DNA of 64,000 nt from DASYAE01 sp036501535 (GTDB taxonomy: Bacteria > Actinomycetota > Actinomycetes > Streptomycetales > Catenulisporaceae): positions 17,995 through 81,994 of the forward strand of contig DASYAE010000228.1 of the NCBI GenBank assembly GCA_036501535.1, read 5' to 3'. The position numbers and the translations under genes were made by a program. This document shows positions 17,947 to 25,505 of the stretch, piece after piece. Positions within the stretch are counted from its first letter, which is position 1, and each line of letters starts with the position of its first letter. The notes under the pieces are model-generated. The model was not told the DNA's origin, ran no database searches, and was given only the letters and a program-made list of their open reading frames with translations.

Positions 17947-19104
17947 TTAACGCCTTCCGCGGGCTCTGGCCGACGACTCGGTCCAGGAGTCGGTGGTGAC
18001 CTGGGCCGTGGACTCGGTGACCATCTCGTAGATCGACAGGATGTCAGCCGCGACGACGGACCAGTCGTACCGGCGCACCGCGGCCGACCCGGCGGCGCTG
18101 AGGCGGGCGCGCTGCTCCGGCGCGGTGAGCAGGGTCACCGCGGCGTCGGCGAGCGCGGCCGCGTCGCCGTTGGGGAACATCCGCCCGGCCGACCCGCCGT
18201 TCAGCACCAGCGAGAACGCGTCGATGTTGCTGGCCAGCACCGGGGCGGCCGCGCTCATCGCCTCGACCAGGATGATGCCGAAGGACTCGCCGCCGGTGTT
18301 CGGCGCGCAGTAGAGGTCGACCGAGCGCAGGAACGAGGCCCGGTCCGGGTCGGAGAGCATGCCGAGGAAGGTCACGTTGCCGCGCACGGAGGCCGGCAGC
18401 GACCGGGCCACCTCGGCGGGATCGCCGGGCCCGGCGACCAGCAGGCGGGTCTCGGGCAGCCGCCCGACGATGGCCGGGAAGGCCTCGAGCAGGACCGGCA
18501 GCCCCTTGCGCGGCTCCTCGAACCGGCCCAGGAAGCCGATGGTGCCGCCGGCCCACTGCGCCCTGGGCTCGGCCCCGGCGAAGCGTGCGACGTCGACGCC
18601 GTTGGGGATGACGACGGCATCGCCGCCGAGGTGCTCGACGAGCGTGCGCCGCGCATATTCGCTCACTGCGATGCGCGCGTTGATCTTCTCGAAGGCGGGC
18701 TGCAGGAACGGGTACGCGGCGGTCATCGCGCGCGAGCGCTGGTTGGCCGTGTGGAAGGTGGCCACAATCGGCCCGCTGGCGTTCCAGCAGGCCAGCAGCG
18801 AGAGCGACGGCGTTCCCGGCTCGTGGGCGTGCAGGACGTCGAAGGCGCCGTCCTGCAGCCAGCGGCGCACCCGCGCGGCGGACAGGAAGCCGAAGTTCAG
18901 CCGGGCGACCGAGCCGTTGTAGGGCACCGACACGGCGCGGCCGGCGGAGACGACGTACGGCGGCAGCGGCGTGTCGTCGTCGGCCGGCGCGAGCACCGAC
19001 ACGTCGTGGCCGAGCCCGATCAAGTGCTCGGCGAGGTCCCGTACGTGGAACTGCACCCCGCCGGGCGTGTCCCACGAGTACGGGCAGGCGATCCCGATCT
19101 TCAA
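17947..19104 (-). CDS. pimA: Phosphatidylinositol alpha-mannosyltransferase PimA
   Basis: A 385-residue GT-B glycosyltransferase of family GT4 that moves mannose from GDP-mannose to phosphatidylinositol on the inner membrane face. Seen: MKIGIACPYSWDTPGGVQFH at the N-terminus (glycine loop), HAHEPGTPS (about 92), VIPNGVD (about 165), GFLGRFEEPRKG (donor-site Arg/Lys) and NTGGESFGIILVEAM, the EX7E motif (about 270). The position directly after the acyltransferase and pgsA supports PimA. The last 25 residues are a variable Ser/Thr and basic tail. Gap to the upstream gene is 28 bases. Confidence 0.92.
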   Translation of the reverse strand: MKIGIACPYSWDTPGGVQFHVRDLAEHLIGLGHDVSVLAPADDDTPLPPYVVSAGRAVSVPYNGSVARLNFGFLSAARVRRWLQDGAFDVLHAHEPGTPSLSLLACWNASGPIVATFHTANQRSRAMTAAYPFLQPAFEKINARIAVSEYARRTLVEHLGGDAVVIPNGVDVARFAGAEPRAQWAGGTIGFLGRFEEPRKGLPVLLEAFPAIVGRLPETRLLVAGPGDPAEVARSLPASVRGNVTFLGMLSDPDRASFLRSVDLYCAPNTGGESFGIILVEAMSAAAPVLASNIDAFSLVLNGGSAGRMFPNGDAAALADAAVTLLTAPEQRARLSAAGSAAVRRYDWSVVAADILSIYEMVTESTAQVTTDSWTESSARARGRR

Positions 19105-19132
19105 TGCGACCCCCTCGCGATCCCCATCCTGG

Positions 19133-20173
19133 TCATTCCCCCGCGCTCGCCGCCCCGGGCAGGGCGGCGGAGAGAGAACTGTCGTCGGCGGCAGTGTCGT
19201 CAGCCTTCGGGGACGCCGCGGCGCGCGGCGCCCTGGCCGGGTCCAGGTCTTCCAGCCACAGCCGCTGCAGCATGTGCCAGTCCGCCGGGTGGGCCCGGAT
19301 GCCCTGCGCGAACGCGTCCGCCAACTGCTGGCACAGGGCGTTGATCTTCTCGGCGCGGCTGCCGCCTTCCGGCACCTGGAGCGCGGGCATGATGAGGGCG
19401 CGCTGGCAGCCCTCGTCGTACCAGAGGATCGTCGGCAGGATCGGCGCCTTGGTCACCAGGGCCAGGGCAGCCGCGCCGGCCGGGATCTTCGTGGTCGCGC
19501 CGAAGAACTCCACCGGGACGCCCCGGTCGGTCAGGTCGCGCTCGGTCACCAGGCAGACCATGCCGCCCGCCTTGATCTGGCGCACCAGGCCCATGAACGT
19601 GTCCTGACCGCCGGTCAGCGGCAGGACCGTCATGCCCAGCGACTCGCGGTAGCCGATGAAGCGCTCGAACAGCCGCTCGGGCTTGAGCCGCTCGTTGACG
19701 GTCGCAAGACCCGAGTACTGCCCGGTCCCCCAGACGCCGGCGTGGTCCCAGTTGCCCATGTGCGGCAGCGCGATGATCACACCGGTGCCCGACTCCATCG
19801 CCGCGTCGATGAGCTCCTTGCCCTCGATCAGGAACGTCTCGTCGACCCTCCGCCGCGACCACGTCTCCAGCCGGAACACGTCGCACCAGTAGCGCAGGTA
19901 GTTGCGCATGCCCTGCTTCGAGACCTCGCGCACGCGGGCCGGGTCCGCGTCCGGGCCGAGCACCCGGGCCAGATTGGACTCCAGCCGCGTGACGCCCTTG
20001 CCGCGCCGGGCCCAGACCCGGTCCGCGGCCACCTCGAACAGCCGATAGGCCGCGCGCTCCGGCATGCGTTTGACGATCGCCCATCCGGTCGCGTAGGCGC
20101 GGTAGACGACCTCGTCCGCCACGCGCTGCTTGAGCGGCGGCCGCTTCCCGGCGGAACTGACGGGGGAACTCAT
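19133..20173 (-). CDS. Phosphatidylinositol mannoside acyltransferase (LpxL/HtrB fold)
   Basis: A 346-residue lysophospholipid-type acyltransferase. The HxxxxD/E catalytic motif appears in IIALPHMGNWDHAGV (His about 129, Asp about 134), and a second conserved block in GGMVCLVTERDLTDRGV. Homologues beside pimA and pgsA in mycobacteria and Streptomyces acylate the mannose of PIM. The ATG at 20173 overlaps the pgsA stop by four bases (ATGA), so translation is coupled. The C-terminal 45 residues are Ala/Ser/Asp-rich and probably disordered. Confidence 0.9.
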   Translation of the reverse strand: MSSPVSSAGKRPPLKQRVADEVVYRAYATGWAIVKRMPERAAYRLFEVAADRVWARRGKGVTRLESNLARVLGPDADPARVREVSKQGMRNYLRYWCDVFRLETWSRRRVDETFLIEGKELIDAAMESGTGVIIALPHMGNWDHAGVWGTGQYSGLATVNERLKPERLFERFIGYRESLGMTVLPLTGGQDTFMGLVRQIKAGGMVCLVTERDLTDRGVPVEFFGATTKIPAGAAALALVTKAPILPTILWYDEGCQRALIMPALQVPEGGSRAEKINALCQQLADAFAQGIRAHPADWHMLQRLWLEDLDPARAPRAAASPKADDTAADDSSLSAALPGAASAGE

Positions 20174-20811
20174 TCGGCCGCCTCCCGCGCGGACAGGTTC
20201 GGTACCGAGGGTACTGACAACGCCTGCTTGCGCACGTGCACGATGCGCTGCACGACCGTGGCCGTGGAGCCGATCGCCAGTGCCCACAACGCGATCGCCT
20301 GCACGAACGGCACGCCGAGCCCGGCCAGCCCGGTGGCCACCAGCGAGCCGACCAGCCGCTCGCTGCGCTCCACGACGCCGACCGCGCACTCGAAGCCGAG
20401 CGACTCCGCCTTCGCCCGCGCGTACGAGGTGACCGCGCCGGAGACCAGGCAGACCAGGGAGAGGATGAACATCGGGCGGTTGTGCGCCAGCCCGAAGTAG
20501 TAGGCCAGGCCGCCGAAGATCGCCGCGTCGCCGAACCGGTCGAGGGTCGAGTCCAGGAAGCCGCCCCACTTCGAGACCCGGTCCGCCAGCCGCGCCATCG
20601 TCCCGTCCAGCATGTCGGAGAAGATGAACGCGGTGACCGCCACGGTCCCCCAGAAGAAGTCGCCCCGCGGGAACAGCACCAGCGCCGAGACGACCACGCC
20701 GAGCGTGCCGACCATGGTGACCGTGTCGGGCCCCACCCCCAGGCGCAGCAGCATCCGGGCGATCGGTGTCATCACGCGGGTGAAGAAGGCCCGCGCGTAT
20801 CGGTTAAGCAT
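20170..20811 (-). CDS. pgsA: CDP-alcohol phosphatidyltransferase (phosphatidylinositol phosphate synthase type)
   Basis: A 213-residue membrane enzyme with the full CDP-alcohol phosphotransferase signature, DMLDGTMAR followed by eight residues, then GGFLDSTLD (positions about 66-90), matching D-x2-DG-x2-AR-x8-G-x3-D-x3-D. Several membrane helices follow. In actinobacteria the copy next to pimA and the acyltransferase makes phosphatidylinositol phosphate, the lipid used for PIM. The ATG at 20811 has only a weak ribosome site. The 288-base gap to the divergent EF-G-like gene must hold both promoters; no clear elements were seen in it beyond GC-rich inverted repeats. Confidence 0.92.
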   Translation of the reverse strand: MLNRYARAFFTRVMTPIARMLLRLGVGPDTVTMVGTLGVVVSALVLFPRGDFFWGTVAVTAFIFSDMLDGTMARLADRVSKWGGFLDSTLDRFGDAAIFGGLAYYFGLAHNRPMFILSLVCLVSGAVTSYARAKAESLGFECAVGVVERSERLVGSLVATGLAGLGVPFVQAIALWALAIGSTATVVQRIVHVRKQALSVPSVPNLSAREAAE

Positions 20812-21099
20812 CCGTGTCCCAACGGTCCCGGCTTGGCGGTGGCGCCAAAGGTGATCTCGAGGTGCAGCCCGGTGCGGCGGGCTGTGCGATCCGTTCGGCC
20901 GGCCCGCGGCGCCCATGGTATTGGGTGCCGGGCCGCTCCCGTGCCGGGCCCCGGCGCCGCGGGCGCCCGCCGGACGATCTCGGGCTCCCGGCGGGGTCGA
21001 GCGCCGGCCCGGGGGCTTGTGGGCCGCGGCGAACAGGAGTTGTCTGCTAGCAGACCGGAAACTGCAGGTTACGTGGCGATCACACCGGGAGGAACGACG

Positions 21100-23280
21100 A
21101 TGTCCGAGAAGAGTGGAGCGGGCCGCGGCGGCAGGGATGCTCAGGCGCCGGTGGCGGACCGGCCGGAGGCCATCCGCAACGTGGTCCTGGTCGGGCACAC
21201 CGGCGCCGGAAAGACCACCCTTGCCGAGTCGCTGCTCGCGGCGACCGGGGCGATCCAGCGGGTCGGCCGGGTCGAGGACGGCACCGCGGTCACCGATTCG
21301 GACGACATCGAGCACCGGCTCGGCCGGACGGTGAGCCTCGGTGTTGCTCCGATCGAGTTCGGCGGGGTGAAGGTCAACCTGATGGACGCGCCCGGATACG
21401 CGGACTTCGTCGGCGACCTGCGGGCCGGCCTGCGCGCGGCGGACGCGGCGCTGTTCGTCGTCTCGGCCGCGGACGGCGTGGACGGCGCGACCCAGCTGCT
21501 GTGGGAGGAGTGCGCGGCGGTCGGCATGCCGCGCGCGGTGGTGGTCACCAAGCTGGACAGCCCGCGGGCCGACTTCGACGAGATGGTGGCGATCTGCCGG
21601 CGGGTCTTCGGGGACGGGGTGCAGCCGCTGTACCTGCCGCTGCTGGACGACGGGGAGCGGGTCGGCGGGGTGGTCGGCCTGCTGAGCCAGCGGGTCTACG
21701 ACTACACCGGCGGCGCCCGCGCAGAGAGCGAGCCGGACGCGGAGCACGTGGAGCTGATCGAGGGGCCGCGGTCCGAGCTGATCGAGGGGATCATCGCCGA
21801 GAGCGAGGACGAGACCCTGATGGACCGCTACCTCGAGGGCGAGCAGATCGACGTCAAGGTCCTGATCGACGACCTGGAGACGGCGGTGGCCCGCGGGCAC
21901 TTCTACCCGGTGCTGCCGCTCGGCGGGGCCGGGCACGAGGGGGCGGCGGACGGCGCGGCCCGGGTCGGCGCGATCGAGCTGCTGGAGCTGATGACCAAGG
22001 CGTTCCCGGCCCCCGGGGAGCACTCCATCCCGGCGGTGACCTCGCCCGACGGCGACCCGAAGGCGCCGCTGGCCTGCGACCCGGAGGGGCCGCTGGTGGC
22101 CGAGGTGGTCAAGACGGTCTCGGACCCGTACGTCGGCCGGATCTCGCTGGTGCGGGTCTTCAGCGGCACGCTGCGGCCGGACCAGCCGGTGCACGTCTCC
22201 GGCCACGGCCGGGCCGAGCGCGGGCACCCGGACCACGACGTGGACGAGCGGGTCGGCGCCCTCTCCTGCCCGCTGGGCAAGGTGCAGCGGCCGGTGCAGC
22301 ACGCGGTGGCCGGGGACGTGGTCGCGGTCGCGAAGCTCAGCCACGCGGAGACCGGCGACACGCTCTCCGCGAAGGACGACCCGGCGCTGATGGAGCCGTG
22401 GGTCATGCCGAACCCGCTGCTGCCGGTCGCGATCGCGGCGAAGGCGAAGTCGGACGAGGACAAGCTCGCCCAGGCGCTCGGCCGGGTGGTGGCCGAGGAT
22501 CCCACGCTGCGCTTGGAGATCAACCCGGAGACGCACCAGCTGGTGCTGTGGTGCATGGGCGAGGCGCACCGCGACGTGGTGCTCGACCGGCTCGCCAGCA
22601 GGTACGGCGTGGCGGTGGAGACGATCGCGCACCGGATCTCGCTGCGCGAGTCGTTCACCGGACAGGCCAAGGGGCACGGCCGGCACGTGAAGCAGTCCGG
22701 CGGGCACGGCCAGTTCGCGGTCTGCGACATCGAGGTCGAGCCGCTGGGGAACGGCGAGGGCTTCGAGTTCGTGGACAAGGTGGTCGGCGGCGCGGTGCCG
22801 CGGCAGTTCATCCCCTCGGTGGAGAAGGGCGTGCGGGCGCAGCTGGAGCGCGGCGTGTTCGCCGGATACCCGGTGGTGGACCTGCGGGTGACGCTGGTGG
22901 ACGGCAAGGCGCACTCGGTGGACTCCTCCGACATGGCCTTCCAGACCGCGGGCGCGCTGGCGCTCAAGGACGCGGCGGCGAAGATCCAGGGCGCGCTGCT
23001 CGAACCGGTGGACACGGTCGAGGTGGTCGTGTCGGACGAGTTCCTGGGCTCGGTGATGAGCGACCTGTCCGGGCGGCGCGGCCGGGTGCTGGGCTCGGAG
23101 CCGGACAGCGAGGGGCGCACGCTGGTGCGGGCCGAGGTGCCGCAGACCGAGCTGTCCCGCTATCCCGTGGAGCTGCGCTCGCTATCACACGGCACGGGCA
23201 TTTTCACCCGGGAGTACATCAGGCACGACGCGATGCCTGCGCAGCTGGCCGCCAAGATCGTCGCCGCGTCAGCCGAGTGA
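21100..23280 (+). CDS. Elongation factor G-like GTPase (EF-G2 type)
   Basis: A 726-residue translational GTPase. Seen: G1 GHTGAGKTT (about 32-40), G3 DAPGYADF (about 93-100), G4 TKLD (about 148), EF-G domain II, then domains III-V including GEAHRDVVLDRL and the AKIQGALLEPV / SDLSGRRGRVLGSE blocks. Compared with true EF-G, the G1 loop has GHTGAGK instead of AHIDAGK and the switch I region is short. Actinobacteria carry such an extra protein; the mycobacterial counterpart binds GTP but is not known to support translocation. ATG 21100 has GGGAGGA upstream. Its stop codon lies in a tandem repeat. Confidence 0.88.
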   Translation: MSEKSGAGRGGRDAQAPVADRPEAIRNVVLVGHTGAGKTTLAESLLAATGAIQRVGRVEDGTAVTDSDDIEHRLGRTVSLGVAPIEFGGVKVNLMDAPGYADFVGDLRAGLRAADAALFVVSAADGVDGATQLLWEECAAVGMPRAVVVTKLDSPRADFDEMVAICRRVFGDGVQPLYLPLLDDGERVGGVVGLLSQRVYDYTGGARAESEPDAEHVELIEGPRSELIEGIIAESEDETLMDRYLEGEQIDVKVLIDDLETAVARGHFYPVLPLGGAGHEGAADGAARVGAIELLELMTKAFPAPGEHSIPAVTSPDGDPKAPLACDPEGPLVAEVVKTVSDPYVGRISLVRVFSGTLRPDQPVHVSGHGRAERGHPDHDVDERVGALSCPLGKVQRPVQHAVAGDVVAVAKLSHAETGDTLSAKDDPALMEPWVMPNPLLPVAIAAKAKSDEDKLAQALGRVVAEDPTLRLEINPETHQLVLWCMGEAHRDVVLDRLASRYGVAVETIAHRISLRESFTGQAKGHGRHVKQSGGHGQFAVCDIEVEPLGNGEGFEFVDKVVGGAVPRQFIPSVEKGVRAQLERGVFAGYPVVDLRVTLVDGKAHSVDSSDMAFQTAGALALKDAAAKIQGALLEPVDTVEVVVSDEFLGSVMSDLSGRRGRVLGSEPDSEGRTLVRAEVPQTELSRYPVELRSLSHGTGIFTREYIRHDAMPAQLAAKIVAASAE

Positions 23281-23335
23281 CCACATCAGCCGCGTGACCG
23301 CGTCACCTGAGTGACCGCGTCAGCTGAGTAACTGG
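23268..23335. repeat. Four 17-base tandem repeats spanning two convergent stop codons
   Basis: Units start at 23268, 23285, 23302 and 23319, each close to GTCAGCTGAGTGACCGC with a few changes. The first contains the EF-G-like stop (23278-23280) and the last contains the stop of the convergent membrane protein gene (23320-23322). A partial cousin (GCGTCAGCTGAGG) lies inside that gene near 23445. Confidence 0.85.
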
Positions 23336-24735
23336 GCCGCGGGCTCGGCGGGCTCGTCATGACGGTCCGCCGCGCCGGTAGGGGCCGGGATGTACACCTT
23401 CCCGGCCCCGCCGGCCGTTTTGGAGACGGCATCGTCCGACGCCGCGTCAGCTGAGGCGGGCTCGGCTCGCGCGGCTGGCCGGGGCGGCTTCGCGACCCGG
23501 ACCGCGGGGGCGGCCAGAGCCGCCACGGCGGCCGCCACCATGGTCAGGAGTTTGAGACGGCCGTAGAACGCGGGCGAGGCGCCGACGTTGCGCGCGGCGA
23601 AGATCATCGCCGTGACGCCCAGGGTGGCCAGCGGGGCCGGGCGGCGGGCCGAGAGCAGGTCCCAGACCAGCGCGCCGACGACCGCCCCGGCGAAGTAGTA
23701 CGGGTAGTCGTTGGGCTCGATCGCCAGCCGGGCGCAGGCGCCGAGCAGCAGCACGGCCGGCCAGCGCCCGCGCCAGACGCCGATCGCGCCGAGCAGGCAG
23801 CCGAGCCCGATCTGCGCGGGCCGGTCCCATGCGGGCGTCGTCGGGTCGAGCACGCCGAGCGCGCGCAGGGCCGAGTCGGGCGAGTTCGGGATCGTGAAGG
23901 CGGCCGCGTGGACCGTGTGCGGGTCGGCGATCACGAACGGCAGCCAGGCCGCGGCGATCAGCGCGGCGCCGACGGCCACCGCGATCCGGCGCTGCCTGCC
24001 GTGCAGCGCGAACAGCAGGGCCAGGAAGCCGGCCGCCCACGGCTTCGAGTCGACCGAGCAGGCCAGGCAGAGCCCGAGCAGCACCGGCCGACGCCGGGCC
24101 GCGGCCCAGACCGCCAGCGCGGCGAAGGTCAGCGCCAGCACGTCGTCGAAGTGCGCCCAGTAGACCCCGGTCAGCGCCCAGACCGGCAGCAGCGCGGCGC
24201 CGCCGCCGAGCACGGTCCAGCGGATCCGGGAGGGCGCGACGTCAGGACGCAGCGCGAAGGCGGCCCGCTCCATCGCGAACAGGGCGACGATCCCGAGCAG
24301 GGTCATCAGGATCTGCGCGGCGCCCAGCCCGGCGCTGGTCCCGCCGGAGCCGTTCGCGCCGCTCTCGCCGCCGGTCAGCCAGGTGACCGGGTCGGCCAGC
24401 AGGAAGGTCAGCGGGCCGCTCTGCAGCTCGGGGTAGTCCCCGAACAGGGCGAGGCCGCCGGCGGCCTGGCCGGGGGCCGCGCCGTGCAGCAGGAGGCGGG
24501 CGCCCTGGACCGCGAAGTGCCAGGACAGCCCGCCGGGGGTGATCTTGGAGGCGTACCAGACGCCGGCCCAGACGATAAGCGCCGGCCAGTGCCAGGCGCC
24601 GCGGCGCAGCGGGTCGCTCGCCCCGCCGAGCTCGCCGTCCCGCAGCGCGGACAAGAATATCCGTATACTGCCGTTCCAGGTCGGACCCGGGCCCGCCGGC
24701 GCGGCGGAGCCGTTCCGTCCGTCTCCGTGGGCCAC
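23320..24735 (-). CDS. Polytopic membrane protein (GT-C glycosyltransferase-like)
   Basis: A 471-residue protein with about ten hydrophobic segments between residues 48 and 405 and a charged, Ala/Pro-rich C-terminal tail. The pattern, including a luminal-type acidic site in YWAHFDDVLAL (about 215) and PNDYPYYFAG (about 335), resembles GT-C polyprenol-phosphate mannosyltransferases (family 87-like), but no diagnostic motif is certain. Such enzymes add sugars on the outer membrane face. The GTG at 24735 is the assumed start. The next gene, at 24828, is on the same strand 92 bases upstream. Confidence 0.7.
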   Translation of the reverse strand: MAHGDGRNGSAAPAGPGPTWNGSIRIFLSALRDGELGGASDPLRRGAWHWPALIVWAGVWYASKITPGGLSWHFAVQGARLLLHGAAPGQAAGGLALFGDYPELQSGPLTFLLADPVTWLTGGESGANGSGGTSAGLGAAQILMTLLGIVALFAMERAAFALRPDVAPSRIRWTVLGGGAALLPVWALTGVYWAHFDDVLALTFAALAVWAAARRRPVLLGLCLACSVDSKPWAAGFLALLFALHGRQRRIAVAVGAALIAAAWLPFVIADPHTVHAAAFTIPNSPDSALRALGVLDPTTPAWDRPAQIGLGCLLGAIGVWRGRWPAVLLLGACARLAIEPNDYPYYFAGAVVGALVWDLLSARRPAPLATLGVTAMIFAARNVGASPAFYGRLKLLTMVAAAVAALAAPAVRVAKPPRPAARAEPASADAASDDAVSKTAGGAGKVYIPAPTGAADRHDEPAEPAAQLLS

Positions 24736-24827
24736 GAGACCTCTATCCCCGAGTCGGCGCCTTTAGCGTGATTGAGGGGAACGATGGCTGCGGGGGTTGC
24801 CGGCTTACAGCATTCGTCCAGGATCTG

Positions 24828-25313
24828 TTACCCGATCGCAACCTCAGGGCCGCTCCGGTGCTCGATCACACAGTGCTCAATAACGACATGGTCCAGCCGC
24901 CCGGACACGGCGTACCCGAGCCGCACCGCGCCGACCCCGGCCGGGCAGGGGACGACCACCAGTGCGCCGAACTCGATCAGGCCGTCCGCGCCGTCTGGGC
25001 CGTCTGCGAGTCGCTCGGCCAGCAGTTCGTACTCGTCGACCGGCTCGTCGCCCAGATCGGTGAACTCCTCGAGCGCGTCGGCATCGAGCAGGGCGAGCCG
25101 GCCGGACGGCGTGGGGAAGCCGGGCCGGTGCTCCCAGCGCGCGGAACCGGGCTCGGACCCTGCCTGGGCGCGGATCTCCACCGTCTCGGGGCCGCTGGTG
25201 ACGACGAACTCGCCGGGAGGCAGGCCGCCGACGAGCGGACGTGCGTCGCCGTAGAGCACCGAGGGGTCCGCGGCGATCAGGCGTCCGGTCGGCAGCTTGA
25301 GCATCGCTTTCAC
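24828..25313 (-). CDS. Conserved hypothetical protein (DUF4241-like)
   Basis: A 161-residue protein. The beginning LKLPTGRLIAADPSVLYGDARPL and the following LPPGEFVVTSGP resemble the start of DUF4241 proteins, which have no known function. The middle is acidic and the C-terminus is beta-rich with two histidine/cysteine pairs (VIEHCVIEH). Codon use fits a real gene. GTG 25313 and an internal ATG three codons later are both possible starts. It is divergent from the KAP-type NTPase gene; a perfect palindrome GGACCGGCCGGCCGGTCC lies in the 190-base gap. Confidence 0.6.
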   Translation of the reverse strand: MKAMLKLPTGRLIAADPSVLYGDARPLVGGLPPGEFVVTSGPETVEIRAQAGSEPGSARWEHRPGFPTPSGRLALLDADALEEFTDLGDEPVDEYELLAERLADGPDGADGLIEFGALVVVPCPAGVGAVRLGYAVSGRLDHVVIEHCVIEHRSGPEVAIG

Positions 25314-25505
25314 CCGGTCAAGTCTAGGCAGGCCGCGGGCGGACCGGCCGGCCGGTCCGCGGCCGCCCGGCTATAGGCGGCCCACGGCTGGGTATAAACG
25401 ATCTGCGGGATTTATGAGGGATCTGCGATAGATGGCCGGCCGGTGTAGGGTTTGCGCCGACCAGTGCCCCGCGTCGCGAGGAGCCGGTGGAGAGGGAATC
25501 CGTTC

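Noticed and set aside
20812..21099. Hidden small gene between pgsA and the EF-G-like gene
   Set aside because: Frames there lack ribosome sites and family features; GC-rich inverted repeats fit promoter or leader DNA.
23268..23335. Tandem repeats as a CRISPR array
   Set aside because: Units are 12-17 bases without spacers, and no cas genes are present anywhere in the window.
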